The notes: generated by a model not told the origin, from the letters alone. A stretch of 64,000 nt of DNA from Agelaius tricolor (GCA_023055355.1 JALJCS010000022.1:14074501-14138500); one strand, 5' to 3'; shown: positions 12,784 to 25,359, counted from the stretch's first letter. Translations and numbers: made by a program.

Positions 12784-15127
12784 CCCAACAGCTGGGAGGG
12801 ACCCCCAGCCAATCCTGGGACCTGCCCCGCTCCCGTGCCCCTCCTGCTCCCGTGCCCCGCTGGGACCCCAGAGCCCAGCTCGGGCAGCTGTCAGAGGCGA
12901 TTCATGGGGTGCTCGGGCCAGGATGTGCAGGCAGGTGTGGACACTGCACCCCCACAGCCAGGAGGGGCTCCACAGCCTGCTGAGGGACCCCGCATCCCAA
13001 ACTGGGGAGCAGCTCCACTGAAAGCCCTGGGAGAAGCCAGACCTGCCCATTCACCCCGGGCTCATGAACAACGGGCTCAGCCGTGTCCCTGCCAGAGTCC
13101 ACGCTCGGCCCTGACCCAGGGCACACCAGCACTGTGGGTGAGCCAGGCTCCATTCCAGGCGTTCCCACAAGGAATAAAGCAATATTCAGAAGGAAATGCA
13201 GGCTCTCCCCAGCCCCAATGTGACACACCGAGAGCCCAGCCAGCCGCTCCACCCTTCAGCACCCCAGCCTGAGACAGTGAGAGCACCGCAGTGCACAAAG
13301 AGCAGCTTTTCTCATCCCTGGGGAGGCTTTCCTTGCCCACTGCTATGCCAGCAGGCACGGCCCAAGGTGGGTGAGCCAGCACAGCTCTCCAGCCACAGCT
13401 GCCCCTGCTGCTCTCTGCAGGCCCCGTGTCCTGGGACCTGCAGCCCCCAAAGCACAGCTGCAGCCTCTGGCAGTGCCAGCCCTGCTGGGAAGGTCACCAC
13501 GCCAGCCCTGGGGACGGGGGGAAGGAGGGCACATCCCCAGCCACGTGCTCCTGCATGTTATTCCCAAATCACAGGAAGCCCATTCCAAGCTAGTCGTGAG
13601 GACTGTGGCCTCCACAGAATACACCAAGTATTAATCTGATTTAATATTTCACTCGAATGGTACTTCCAGTGACTTTTCCTTGATTGCCCTTGTCCCTCCC
13701 TATCCATCAAACGTCCTTCAAACTGCTGTTGTGTTTGTTCCTTTTTTGTTACTCCAGCTCCATGCGAACAGTCTCGGCTGCCCTGAGGACTCATTTCACC
13801 CCGATCTCCTCTCCTCAGATCTCCCACAAACACATGAGCCCCTCGAGAATGGCTTTTCTTGAGACTTGAGCCAGCACTGCTGTGAGCAGACCACAGCCAG
13901 CAGGGTGGAGAGGGACAGCACAGCCATTAAACAGCTCAGAGCCAGTCACCCCCGTACTGCCCATGGTACCCCACACCTCCATGGCTGGAAATTGCTGAAT
14001 TCCCAGGATTTAACCTATCTCTGCATTACATGACACACTGCAAAGCTCCACGCCTAGGAAAGTTTTCTGTGCTTGGCAGGAATGAGGGGCAGTGGCTCTG
14101 CTGGGCACAGAGAGCCTGGAGGGAGCCAGACCCTGGGCAAAGCATCCCAGATCCAGGGGCAGCCGGAACAAAGCCCTGCTGAGGATGCTAAACACAGCTT
14201 TGCTGACACCTCCCTGCAGTTCCCACTCCCTCCTCCCCCCGCTTGCTTACTTAGCTACCACTTTGATAATACAGAAAGGCTTTTTTCCCTTGTGCTTAAA
14301 TATCAGGGAAGGCATCTGTGCTCCCAGCCCACAGCCATGAAAGTCAGGCTATGGGAAAGTTCTCCCTGCAGTCTGAACAGGGAACACTTCAGTCAGTGGT
14401 ATGCAGAGCATGGACATGAACACATCTGTATCTGACCCCAAATAAGGAGTATCTGGGATTTTACACCTGCCTTACTGGGCACTAGACCATAGATTTCCAG
14501 TAAAAGGGAACGTTTCCTGCCCAGGGCTTGCAAGCCCTGCCCAGCTGAGGTGACAGTGGGGATCTGTGAGCAGCAGTGGGGCAGGAGGAGCATGGCTGGC
14601 ACCAGCATCAGTGACAACGCTCAGGGCACCAGGGGACACAGCCAGGCCATGCTGGCTGCCCCAAGACCAGCACGTGGTTTACGGCACTGATCACCTCAGA
14701 AGAGAGAGAGAAACTTTTCCTGATCCATCACCCAGGTCCCTTCTCCCAGCAGCACAGCAGGATGTCCCCACACCTGCCACAAGCCTGGCCAGAAGGGTTT
14801 GGGTGCCCCAGAGGTGAAGGACACGGAACGAGGGAGGTCAGGCTTTGCTCCCCATCCTTCCATGCCCTGTTCCCCAAACCTCTGACGGTCTGGGACCATG
14901 CCCTTGGCTCCCTGAAGGTCCCAACCCGTGGAACAAAAAGTTATGGGGAGGAATCCCAAGCTGAAAAAGTGCGGCTGAGAGCTGTGGAGAACGCTGGACA
15001 TCTCACTGCCATGGGCAGTGCACCTGCACACCCCACACTGCTGCCCTGGCTCCTGCAGCTGCATTCCAGCCCCAAAGCCCAGCCTGGGCCTCTGCCCAGC
15101 GCTGTCTGAGCTTGCTGCTGAGAGGGG

Positions 15128-15380
15128 ACACAGCACACAGCACCCAGGGACACCTCACAGCACCCATGGACACTTCACAGCACCCATGGACACTTCACAG
15201 CACATGACACTCAGGGACACCTCACAGCACCCATGGACACCTCACAGCACCCATGGACACCTGACAGCACACGGCACCCGGGACACTTCACCTGACCCTG
15301 GACACCTGACAGCACCCATGGACACCTCACAGCACCCATGGACACCTGACAGCACACGGCACCCAGGACACTTCACCTGA
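15128..15380. repeat. 22-bp minisatellite
   Basis: About ten units of CACAGCACCCATGGACAC joined by CTCA, CTGA or TTCA. A larger module containing ACACGGCACCC(G)GGACAC appears twice (near 15,265 and 15,353), so the array also has a higher-order duplication. Confidence 0.92.
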
Positions 15381-16335
15381 CCTGGGCTGGCCCTGAGCCC
15401 ACACTTCCCCCAGTCAGGCTGCTCCACTGGGAGAGCTCCAGCCATGAGCTACAGAACTGGAAACGTGTTTAAAAGTCGATTTTGATGCAAGTAGGATAAA
15501 CACAGGCGCCTGCACCCGACCCCCTTACAAAACACCATCTGCAATCTGGCAGAGTCAAAGAAGGGATGGGGGAAAAGTGATTGAGACAAAAACGAATAAT
15601 GATGAAAGTCACTGGGCTGCACCATTAAAATCTTGTGCATCAGCAGAAAAAACTAACTCAGCATCAGGACACGGACAGGAACCCTGGACCACTGGCCTCG
15701 TGTCTGCGAGGGGAGGCACAGCAAAGCACAAAGCAGCAGATGGCTTCACAGATTCTCATGTATATTTACACACAGTTTTTTTAGTAAACCACTTTGATTC
15801 AGGAGAAACCACATCCAAAATGCACTCTTGAAATTCCTCTTCAGACACAATTGCATAGAGAGATAAATCTTGCTGTGGTTTCCCCCCTCTCTCATGTAAC
15901 ACAACTGTGGGCAATGCTAATAGCACTAAGTGTGCCCTGTATTTCCTCCTGCTCAGCCCTGGTGCCCGAGTCCAACAACTCTGCTAAGCATTTTCCAGAT
16001 AGCTGGGTTGAAACATTCCCATTGGCTTCACAATTACAGGTTTTCCTCACCTGGCATAAAAAATAAATTTAAAAGAAAAATAGTATTTTTTTCTTCTAAA
16101 AAGGAGGGAGATGTCAATAAAGCTTGCTTGGCTGTTTCCCAGAACAACAGCATAATTCCTGCCCAAGTGGCAAACAAGCCTCATGACTTTTGTGCCTCCT
16201 CTCGCTCTCCAGCTCCTGCCAGGAGGGCACAGCCAGGGGGTCGGGCTCTGCTCCAGGGCACAGGGACAGGAGCAGAGGGAACGGCCTCAGGCTGGGCCAG
16301 GGCAGCTCAGGGTGGGCACAGCAGGAATTTCCCCA

Positions 16336-16520
16336 TGGAAAGGGGGCTCAGGAGCTGCCCAGGGAGGGTTGCAGTGCCCATCCCTGCAGGTGGCACCTGG
16401 GGGTGGCACTGAGTGCTCTGGGCTGGGGACAGGGTGGGGATCCCTGGGTGGGCACAGCTGGCACTCGATGATCCTGGAGGCTTTTTCCAACACAAATGAA
16501 TCTGTGATTCTGTGAGACAC
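16336..16520 (+). mobile_element. CR1 LINE 3' end
   Basis: A 5'-truncated CR1 copy: CTGCCCAGGGAGGGTTGC, then GATGATCCTGGAGGCTTTTT, ending in the diagnostic tail AATCTGTGATTCTGTGAGA. The intact tail fixes the 3' boundary. It lies in STK32C intron 1, antisense to the gene. Confidence 0.85.
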
Positions 16521-17683
16521 CCCAGTGCCCCATGCCCTGCACAGAGACGCAGCTCAGCCCCCAGACAGGCACTGCCCAGCCTCCCCTTGGGCTGAAGAAC
16601 AAACCCACTCCTCTGGTGAGGAGTTTCTAAAAACTCCTTAAAGATATGTGAGGGACAGAGACAGATATGAATAATGAACCTCAAAAAGTCCCTGCAGATG
16701 AGGGTGTGTTTGTCCTGATGAAAATCAGCCCGCAGTGATAATGCAGGACCCACAAGCCCACTACGATTCACTGAGCCCACCTTACTCCAGCACACCACAG
16801 CTCCGAGTGCTCCACTCTGCCTGCAGCCCTTCTGTCCTTTTGCCTTGCCTTCCTCTTCCCATATTTTTTTCCTTGCTTTGTTTTTCCTCCTTCCCCTCCA
16901 TTCATTAACTTTCTGTGTTCATGAGCAGGGTACAATGCACCTCGCCAGAGCTGAGCTCTCACAAAGGCATCCCTGGGCAGCATCTCCAGCTGGACAGGCT
17001 GCAGCTCCCTCCCAGCTGATGGACGTGCAGCTTGCCAGCTTTTCTGTGGGACTGGAACCAGCTGGAGCAGCGGCTCCCAGAGCCAGAGAAACCCATGTCC
17101 CGCATGCCAGGGCTGCCTGGAAGCACACACAAACACACAGGCACTGTCCTCTCACAGTCAGCTTTCCTGCTAGTTAACCCCAGCTGTGAAATCCCTCTGG
17201 CAGGCTGTGTGCAAGCAGGGAGAGCAGGGTGGGCACGCCCAAGGCGTGGGCAGGTGTGCCCAACACACAGCACCAGGCACTACATTGGGATGGGGACAGC
17301 ACAGCAGCCAGGAAGGGAAGCAAGGAGGGAGCAGCACAGCTGCCCCTGGGGCACGGCTCCCCAGAGCCCAGCTCTGCACTGCCTGGCCCTGGATGCACCA
17401 GGAGCCAGCCCCACACAGAGGCTGCACCAGCCCAGCTTCCATCTCTGCCAAAGAACAAGCCCAGCCAGCACTGACAGAAAAGATGCTGAAAAAGTGGGGA
17501 GGGTTGAGAGAAGGTCCTTAGGACATACTCTGGAATACCAAGGTTACCCTTGGCTCAGAGAGCTCAACCCACACATCCCACCAAGCACAGCAGCAGGTGT
17601 GCCCTCCCAGAGACAGGGCTGTGACACACACATTGGTCCAGAGGAGATCCAGCAGCAGCTGGGGCTGCACAGGGGCAGGCTGA

Positions 17684-17870
17684 GGAGAAATGGCCATCCT
17701 TAAACAGCAGAGAACCCTCTGGAGGCAGGTGTTCCACGCCAGAGAGAGCAAACACATCCCTGCTCACCCCGGGCTGAGGGAAATGGCCATCCTTAAACAG
17801 CAGAGAACCCTCTGGAGGCAGGTGTTCCACACCAGAGAGAGCAAACACATCCCTGCTCACCCCAGCACAT
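17684..17870. repeat. 93-bp tandem duplication
   Basis: Two head-to-tail copies share GGCCATCCTTAAACAG at 17,692 and 17,785. They differ by about one base (CCACGCC versus CCACACC), which suggests a recent event. Confidence 0.93.
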
Positions 17871-19363
17871 CCCTGTGCTGCCCCAGCCACAGCGCTGTGA
17901 CAGGAGCCAGTGACTCAGTGAAGCCCCAAACCAGTCCCCAGGGAGTCAGCGACAAAGACTGTAAGGTCTGCAACGATTTGGAGTGGGATCTTAGTACTGG
18001 TTGTGTTACTAGTGACTACAATAAACGCTAACCTTCTATTTACATACACCCTGACAAATTAACAGAGATTATCTGCTGGATTTCAGCAGTCAGGCTCATC
18101 CTGTGCAGAGATCCATCACAAGGAACCACGTATGGGCAAAATTGGACATACCAAATGGTCTTTTCCTTTTCATATTTTTAATTGATTTCTCATTATATTG
18201 TTGTCACTAGTAACTCTTCCACATTATGTCACACACAAACCCAAGTATCAACTGGCTTCTTTATCTAAGGAAGTTATTGGGATGTCTTAGGAGATCACCA
18301 TAGCAACCGTGCCATGACAGTAAATATGAGTTCACTGGAACAACACTGTAATTGCTCTGAGCACACTTTAACAAGGAATTATGGAAAAGCAGGAGACATC
18401 AAGGAAGCGATGTGCCAATAATTGGGACACAGCGAAAGCGCTGATTGAAAGTACCTGGAGAGGTGTTCCCAGGCTCCTGTCAGCAGCCATTCAGCTGCAG
18501 AGCTCACTCACCCTGGCTGCCTGCACACAGGCTCAGGGCAGAATTAAGAGCCTCCGAGAAAGAAATTTTGTTTTCAGAATGTAATTGCAGCGAAGCCTCC
18601 GATTTGAGTGTCCTTACTCGGCTGGCTCAGTGTGAATTGCTAATAAAAACGTGTTGGAGAAATCAACCAGCTCCTGTGCCAGGAAAAGTTTGCCTGATTT
18701 AACCCGTCAGCTGCCAGAGCAGCACAGGCAGGTGTGGTCCCCTCACCGAGGGAATCCCACACACCCTGACCCTCGCATCACTGCACTCAGACCCGGACTA
18801 ACACATCGAACTCCAGGTTTATCCAGCGCACAATTCCACCCCCCCCACACACACAGGGATTTCTGCGTGTGCTCGCTTGGTGCCACGGGGCCAGCGCAGC
18901 ATTCAGGAGTGTCCCGGCCATCGGCTGGCCCCATGGCTCTCCCGACTCTTCCCCCACCACAGTCAAAGTTTCCTTCCTTTGCTCCTCTGAAATGTCACCC
19001 CGCACCCTGCATTTCTAATGCAGCGGTGGTATCTCACGGCGTATTCCTAACCCTCCCAGTTTGCATTTTGGGGAAAGCCCCAGAGCAGCTTTCTGCCCTG
19101 GCAGCAGTGCTCGGCGCTGATGCCGGCAGCACTTGGCTCTCCCTCGGTCCAAGCGGGGCTGTCCGTGCACAGACCCAAACTTCGCTGCCGAGCCGTCCCC
19201 TCGCCCCCTCCCCAAGGCCCCGTTTTACCGGCGGCCGCCCCGTGGCCGTGGGGTGGCCGTGGGCAGGGTCCGTGTCCTGCGGGAGGCAACGCCCGGCCGG
19301 ACCCCCGGACACGGCCCCCGCTGCCCGCTCCGCCGGGGGACCCCGGGGCCAGGCGGGGCAGCT

Positions 19364-19980
19364 CGGCACCCCGGACAGGGCATCCCGGACAGGGCACCTG
19401 GGACAGGGCACCCCGGGACAGGGCACCCGGGACAGGGCACCCCGGACAGGGCACCCGGGACAGGGCACCCGGGACAGGGCACCCCGGGACCGACACCCCG
19501 GACAGGGCACCTGGGACAGGGCACCCCGGGACAGAGCAGCCCGGGACCGGGCACCCGGCACAGGGCACCCGGGACAGGGCGCCCCGGACAGGGCACCCCG
19601 GGACCGACACCCCGGACAGGGCACCCCGGGACCGACACCCCGGACAGGGCACCCCGGACAGGGCACCCCGGGACAGGGCGCCCCGGGCTGGGAACCGCGG
19701 GACGGGCACCCCGGGACCGACACCCAGGGACAGGGCACCCCGGGACAGGGCACCCCGGACAGGGCATCCCGGGACAGGGCACCCCGGGACCGACACCCTG
19801 GGCTGGGCACCCCGGGCTGGGAACCGGGGCACCGCGGCAAAGCCGCCGCCAGGGCAGGGCAGGACAGGGCAGGGCAGGGCAGAGTGCCCCGGAGCTGGAC
19901 ATTCCGGGCAGGGCAGGGCAGGGCAGGGCAGGGCAGAGCAGAGCAGAGCATCCCGGGCAGGGCGGGCACCCCGGAGCATC
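19364..19980. repeat. GC-rich 13-14-bp minisatellite plus GGGCA tract
   Basis: From about 19,364 to 19,840 a unit of GGACAGGGCACCCC repeats about 33 times, with variants GGGACCGACACCCC and GGGCTGGGCACC. From 19,845 to 19,980 it passes into GGGCA/GAGCA pentamers. The array ends about 15 bp from the STK32C exon 1 splice donor, so on the transcribed strand the intron opens directly into it. Confidence 0.95.
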
Positions 19981-19995
19981 GCGGTCCGCACTCAC

Positions 19996-20080
19996 CGTCC
20001 TCTCGCTCGTCGAAGACGGGTCTCTTGGAGGAGGAGGCGCTCGCTCCCATCCTCTTCTTCCACTTGCTCCAGGGAAACAT
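19996..20080 (-). CDS. STK32C: STK32C (YANK3) kinase, coding exon 1
   Basis: The minus strand encodes 28 residues, beginning MFPWSKWKKRMG and ending PVFDERED, plus one extra base. It is followed at once by a consensus donor (GACG|GTGAGT; GT at 19,995-19,994). The WSKWKKRMG block, the PVFD..ED block and the phase-1 donor that splits a valine codon match the N-terminal exon of STK32C as I know it. STK32C is a Ser/Thr protein kinase of the YANK subfamily; this exon precedes the kinase domain, whose exons lie outside the window. The start is uncertain. The ATG at 20,080 has a weak context (C at -3, T at +4), and the frame stays open with no stop and no other ATG for at least 390 bp upstream. The codons just before the ATG (QPPAP) resemble the mammalian residues ahead of the WSKWKK block, so the protein may start further upstream. 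Confidence 0.85.
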
Positions 20081-20859
20081 CGGGGCAGGCGGCTGGCATG
20101 CCCTGCGGCCTCTCCCCGCCGGCCCGGCGGCTCCCGCGGCCGGCCCCGCCGCCGCCCTCAGCCGCCCCGCGCCCCGGCGCCGCCCGCCCGCATGGCAGCG
20201 CCCGGCGCCGCCGCCTCCCGCCCGCTGCCCGCGGCGGCCACAGCGCGGCGGGGCGGGGACACAGCGGCGGGAGCGGAGCGGGGCCGGGGGAGGCGGGCGG
20301 GGCCGAGCGGGGCGGGGTGAGCGGAGCGGGGCCGGGAGCCGGGGGCGGGCCGGGGATGCGGGCAGCGGGGTGGAGCAGAGCGGGGCCGGGGGCCGGGGGC
20401 GGCCCGGGCGGAGCAGGACCGGGGGCGGGACCGGGGCGGGCCGGGATGCTCCTCCGGCCCCGCCCGCATCCCCCGGGCGCGGGGCCGGGCCGTGGCCGTG
20501 CCGAGGGCGGCGCTCCGGGCCCCCGCGGCTCCCCGCGCTGAGCCCCGCCCGGCTTGGTGTCCCCGGCTCGGTGTCCCCGGCCCCGTGTCCCCGGCCCCGT
20601 TATTCGAATCTCACGGCGCAGACCGCACGGGCAGGAGCGGCCGCCGCGCTGCGGTGCAGCCCAGCCCAGCCCAGCCTTTCCCCGGCGCTCGGCGGGGTCT
20701 GTGCCAGCGCACACCGCTCATCCTGCCTCGGTCCCTGGGGCTCACTGCCGATATCGGAGCTCACTGGAAGCCATTCCCCCTTGTCCTGGCACTTGTAAAC
20801 AGTCTCTCTCCATCTTTTTTGTAGGCCCCCTCCAGGCACTGGAGCGCCGCGATTAGGTC

Positions 20860-21190
20860 GCCGCAAAAATTTTTATTTTCCGTGCTGGCCAATCCCAGCT
20901 CTCTCAGCCTTTCCCCATGGGACAGGTGCTCCGTCCCTCAAACCATCTCCGTGGCCTCCTGTGGACTTGCTCCAGAAGGCCGATGTGCTGGCGTGCCCAG
21001 GCCGGAGGCGGCTCTGCAGGTGCGGTCTCACCGCAGCGGGGCAGGATCCCCCCTGCCCTGCTGCCCTCGCGGGGGGATCAGCCCGGCACAGGGGGGTTCT
21101 GGCCCCTGAGCTGGGGCACGGCCAGCTCTCACCCACCAGCACCCCAGCTCCTTCTCCCGGGGCATCCCCCAGCCTGCACTGACTCCAGGG
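20860..21190 (-). mobile_element. CR1 LINE fragment, antisense
   Basis: CAGCTCTCTCAGCCTTTCCC, then CTCCGTGGCCTCCTGTGGAC and TTGCTCCAGAAGGCCGATGT, are the reverse complement of the CR1 segment near the end of its reverse-transcriptase ORF and the following UTR. The copy is diverged, with high CpG near the island. It lies just upstream of the STK32C CpG island. Confidence 0.75.
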
Positions 21191-21199
21191 GTTGCCCCA

Positions 21200-23097
21200 G
21201 TCCAGGCCTAGCACCAGCGCTTGGTCTTGCTAAAGCTCGTGAGATTGCTGAGCTGGAACACGCTCGTGACTTGGGTTTCCGTGCCTTGCTGAACTGGAAT
21301 GTCTCGTGGAATGGCTAATGAAAAGCATCTCTGGAATAACTCTCAGTGCCAGCAGACCATGGCAGAAACGTCATGGCAAAGGACAGCCCTGGAGCCAGTA
21401 GACCGCAGCTGGAACACCAGCAGTACTTTGGTGGTTCCTGAGATGCTGTTCCCCAAGTTTTCATTTAAAATCGATGCTGTTTTCTTTCCCAGCATGTTTT
21501 GAAATGGATACATTAGTTATTGTGCTCCTCACAGAATGTGTGCGAGGAGGCAATCATTATTTCAAAGAGCCTGGAAGTTGTAAAAGGATTACAATGGAAA
21601 GGTATCATTTAAGAACAGCTTTCCAAAGGCAAAGAATAGTTCTCAAAGAATATTTCTTTGAAAAATCAGAAAGAATTTGCTCTCAAATAAAAAGATAGAA
21701 CACTTTTATACAAGGCAGTAATTTTAGCTTTGTTTAGGTATAGGTTTGTGTTTAAATACACTGTGAATCTCCAAGCTATCAGCTTTCCTCCTTCCTTTCT
21801 CCTGCCTTTACATTCTGTGGGAAAAGTATGAAAGATGCCATCTAACAGCTCCAGCCAGTTGTCATTTCTTTCTCATTTCCACTAATATTTGGACAATGAA
21901 ATCCAGAGCATGGAGTCTTTTCCCAAAAAATTTTCAAGATAGCATTGCAAAACACATAAGGATGTGTTTGTCCTCATGCCAGAGGGGGATTTCAGTCCAC
22001 TCCATCTCCTAATTCCTTTCCCTGGGCAGAGGCAGAGAGTGCAACATAGGGTTTGTTCAATTTATTCTTCATTGAGCAGCGTAGTAAGTGGTTTCACCTT
22101 CCTAAACAGGAGTCAGAGACAAATAAAAGATCTTGTAAGTTTTTTGTTTGGTTGGTTGGTTTTTTTTAGTGCTCCATTATTGTAGCAGAAATATATTCAT
22201 TTCAATTGTATTAATTTTCTACTTCAAGAACTCAAAAAGTGTCTCCCTTTCTGTTCATTGGGCACTCGTGTCTGACAGCAATTTTAAACCCAGGGAGGGA
22301 TGTGCAGTGAAGATGTTGATCCCCTCAGCAGCACCTGCATGTCAGGAGTCTCAGCACAGGTCACCCACCTCAGCGACACAGCTCCAGTCACCTGAGGAAA
22401 ATGACCCAGTCATAATTGATGCCACTCCTGTAGGAGGGAAAAAGGAAAATCCAAAACCTGCTCTACAGTGGTCCAGTGTAGGAAAGGGAAATGGAGAGAA
22501 AATTCTGCCTTCTTACATATCCCGGTCTCCAGGGAAACAGAGAACCACTTTGTGTTTGAAATGAGGGAGTTTAAATAAAAACTGACTTTCACAGTAATTT
22601 ATTCCTCAAACATTTTTGGCTGTAGCTGTGACTGCACCTCTAAGGGGCAAATGTGCAATTTGGGTGGCCAAAGGGTCACTGGGAACAGGCTGTCCTTGAA
22701 AACACTTGGACTTCATTACTCCTTTTTTCAGTTTTTCCTCTTTGTTTCCAGTCTGGTTTAGTGGTTTACATTTTATGAAGAGACAAAAAGGCATTTTACC
22801 AGTGGAAGTCCTGGGGATACTCTGTGCGTGCCTGGCAGTGCTGGCACTGGGAGCATTCAGCAGGCTGGGGGGTTTGCTTAGATCACAACAGACAAATAGC
22901 TGTGAGAAGCTTCTGTTCCTCCTCGGGAGAGCAGGAGGGAACCTTATGGAAAGCAAGGCTGCAGTGGTGGGCAGTGCCCAGCCCTGCCTGAGGGCACTGT
23001 GTGTGCCAGGTGTGCGGGAGAGCCAGCAGGGGCTCTGGGCTGGGAGCTCTAGGTGCTCTGGGGCTCCCTCCTGGTGCTGGACCAGCGCTGGCCAGCA
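21200..23097. other. Single-copy intergenic DNA
   Basis: Mostly AT-rich sequence (especially 21,440-22,300) with no exon that I can support on either strand. Open frames here are short, lack splice-flanked conserved blocks and do not resemble known proteins. The first exons of LRRC27 were expected in this interval and were not seen. Confidence 0.5.
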
Positions 23098-23612
23098 GAG
23101 TGTGGGTCACTGCAGCCATGGGTAACTGCAGCCCTGGGTCACTGCAGCCCCTGGGTGGGTCAGAGCAGCCATGGGTCAGTGCAGCCCCTGGGTGGGTCAC
23201 TGCAGCCATGGGAGGGTCACTGCAGCCATGGGAGGGTCACTGCAGCCATGGGTCATTGCAGCCCTGGGTCACTGCAGCCATGGGTCAGTGCAGCCATGGG
23301 TAACTACAGCCATGGGTCAGTGCAGCCATGGGTAACTACAGCCATGGGTCACTGCAGCCATGGGAGGGTCACTGCAGCCATGGGTCACTGCAGCCATGGG
23401 TCAGTGCAGCCATGGGTAACTGCAGCCCTGGGTCAGTGCAGCCATGGGTAACTACAGCCATGGGTCACTGCAGCCATGGGTCAGTGCAGCCCTGGGTCAC
23501 TGCAGCCATGGGTCAGTGCAGCCATGGGTAACTACAGCCATGGGTCACTGCAGCCATGGGTCAGTGCAGCCATGGGCAGGTCAGTGCAGCCCTGGATGGG
23601 TCAGTGCAGCCC
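23098..23612. repeat. 16-bp minisatellite, ~31 copies
   Basis: A unit of CATGGGTCACTGCAGC, with variants GTAACTACAGC, GTCAGTGCAGC and CCTGGGTC, repeats for about 515 bp. Each unit contains a CTGCAG, GTGCAG or CTACAG core. Blocks of three or four units repeat in the same order, showing multi-unit amplification. Confidence 0.95.
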
Positions 23613-25359
23613 GAGATTAAGAGAAATTAGTGTTTTCTTTCACTTCACCAGCCATGAAATCACCTCCAGCCTTACAGAATGGCATATGCTGAGCCAAACT
23701 CACTCAGTCTAATCAGAACCATCATCAAAGTCCACTGACATTCAATGGGCAAAGTCAATGGGCATTATTTAACTGGGAGACGCAATTAAGCCAAATAAAT
23801 TCTTTAACAAATTCCCGGATTATTATTTTAATCAAAGTATTTGTACCAGTTATTATCTCATCCCACTTTTCTGAAATGCCTCAGTTCTGCAAGTGAATGA
23901 GTCTTCTTTGAGGAATGACTGATCGTTCTCATTCCCAAGCATCGTGAGCTGAGTATTTCACATCGTGTCAAAATTAGTATGAGGGAAACTGCAGATAATA
24001 TTAAACTTCCACTGTTAATCTCACATTTCAATTAAGCAGCACGGATCCTGGAGTTTTCCTTGTTATGCTGTGCCCTACTGGGATCTATTACAGTTCCCAT
24101 TCTGTCGTGTTTCTGGTGGCACAAAATGATTACAATTTTCTCCTTTCACTGCTGTAAATCAGGATCAGGTTCCCTGCTATCAGTGAAGCTATCCTGACTA
24201 AAACCAGCGTAAATAGAAATAGAACTGCCTGAAGCAGCATGATGTTCTTCATGGTTATCTGGTCTCAGGGAGCTGATGAAGCGATTTCTAAACAAAAATA
24301 CCACCAATTATCACAAAACTGCAAAGGAGGCAAGTACTGTGAGAAACTCCTAATTTGGGCAGAGAAACTAGGGGGGCAAGATACCATGATATTAAATTCC
24401 TTAAAAAGTCCTGTCCTGGTTATTATGGCTGTAATTGCAACATGTTTAAGATGATGAAAGGAATATTACTGTGATTCCCAAAATTCACATGCCTTCTTCA
24501 TCGAGAAGAAAGCCTACAGAGAAAAGCCTGTGTTTATTTTTAAAAGTCCCTCTAACAGAACACATAATTCTTTCAATAAACATTACATAAGGGGGAAATT
24601 TCACATATTTTCCTATCATTAGTGTTTCTGTAAATACTGCCAATTCTATTTTTAAAGATGCTAATAGTAATGACTCGGAGCCAGCTGTTCAAAGTCTTTT
24701 AACACCACCACAGTTAAGTAATAGATTGTGTTAGAAGACAGGGATTTGATGGATGGAGCACTCAATGGACATGGAATTGGCTGGATGGTCACACAGAGGT
24801 GTGATCAGGGCCCTGTGTCCCAGTGGCACCCTCAGGGGCTGGGATGGGCACAGTTTAATGTCCCAGACAGGGACAGTGGCACTGACAGTGACCCCGAGCT
24901 GTGTGTGGGCAGGGATGGGGCACCCAGAGGGTGCTGCAGGGCTCTGGGCACCTCCTCGAGTCCGAGCAGGCCAAGCACAACACCCTGCACCAGGCCAGAG
25001 CCCGGCCCCAGTCACCCCAGGCTGGCGCTGAGCAGCCCTGGCAGGGGGAGCTGGGCTGCTGGGCATGGCCCAGACACGGCCCTGGCACCCCAGAACTGCC
25101 CCAGGGCTGGCCTGGTGCCCCGGGTGGGGTGGGGAGCCCCCCTCTGCCCCTCTGCCCCTCAGGTGAGAGCTGCACCTGCAGAGCTGCCCCAGCCCTGGGG
25201 ACACCGCAGCAGCACAAGGGCCTGGAGCTGCTGGAGCCAGGCCAGAGGGGCCACGGAGCTGCCCCAGGGCTGGAGCCCCTCTGGAGCCAGCCTGGGACAC
25301 CTGGGGGGCTCACCTGGACAGGAGCAGCTCCAGGGAGAGCTCAGAGCCCCTGGCAGGGC
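23613..25359. other. Single-copy intergenic DNA
   Basis: 23,613-24,730 is AT-rich and lacks recognisable exons or repeats. 24,730-25,359 is GC-rich with no identified family; it joins the CR1 fragment that follows and may be a more diverged upstream part of that element. Confidence 0.45.

Larger units (their letters stand above)
1..19995 (-). other. STK32C: STK32C intron 1 (5' part)
   Basis: Everything left of the STK32C exon 1 splice donor (GT on the minus strand at 19,995-19,994) is inferred to be the 5' part of that gene's first intron. I looked for the next exon, which should open the kinase domain with a glycine-rich loop of the GKGSFG kind, and found none on the minus strand, so the intron runs past position 1. 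The family has a very long intron 1 in mammals. The content is single-copy, moderately AT-rich DNA (for example 1-700, 1,500-2,700, 6,250-7,250, 9,400-9,650, 10,380-10,720, 12,200-12,600, 15,450-16,200, 18,000-18,720) broken up by tandem arrays and two CR1 tails that are listed separately. No other gene is supported. Confidence 0.75.
19180..20720. promoter_or_regulatory. STK32C: CpG island / STK32C promoter region
   Basis: A very GC- and CpG-rich block covers the STK32C first coding exon and about 600 bp on either side. From 20,230 to 20,580, upstream of the minus-strand gene, there are repeated GGGGCGGGG and GGGGCCGGGG boxes of the Sp1/KLF type and no TATA element. This fits a CpG-island promoter with dispersed start sites; the exact start cannot be read. 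The left third (19,364-19,980) owes its composition partly to a GC minisatellite inside the intron. Confidence 0.75.

Noticed and set aside
18651..20798. Plus-strand frame of 715 codons
   Set aside because: Runs through the GC minisatellite and antisense to STK32C exon 1 and its CpG island; high GC alone keeps stops rare.
23098..23612. Regular short repeats suggestive of a CRISPR array
   Set aside because: The units are contiguous with no unique spacers, and the genome is a vertebrate; this is a minisatellite.
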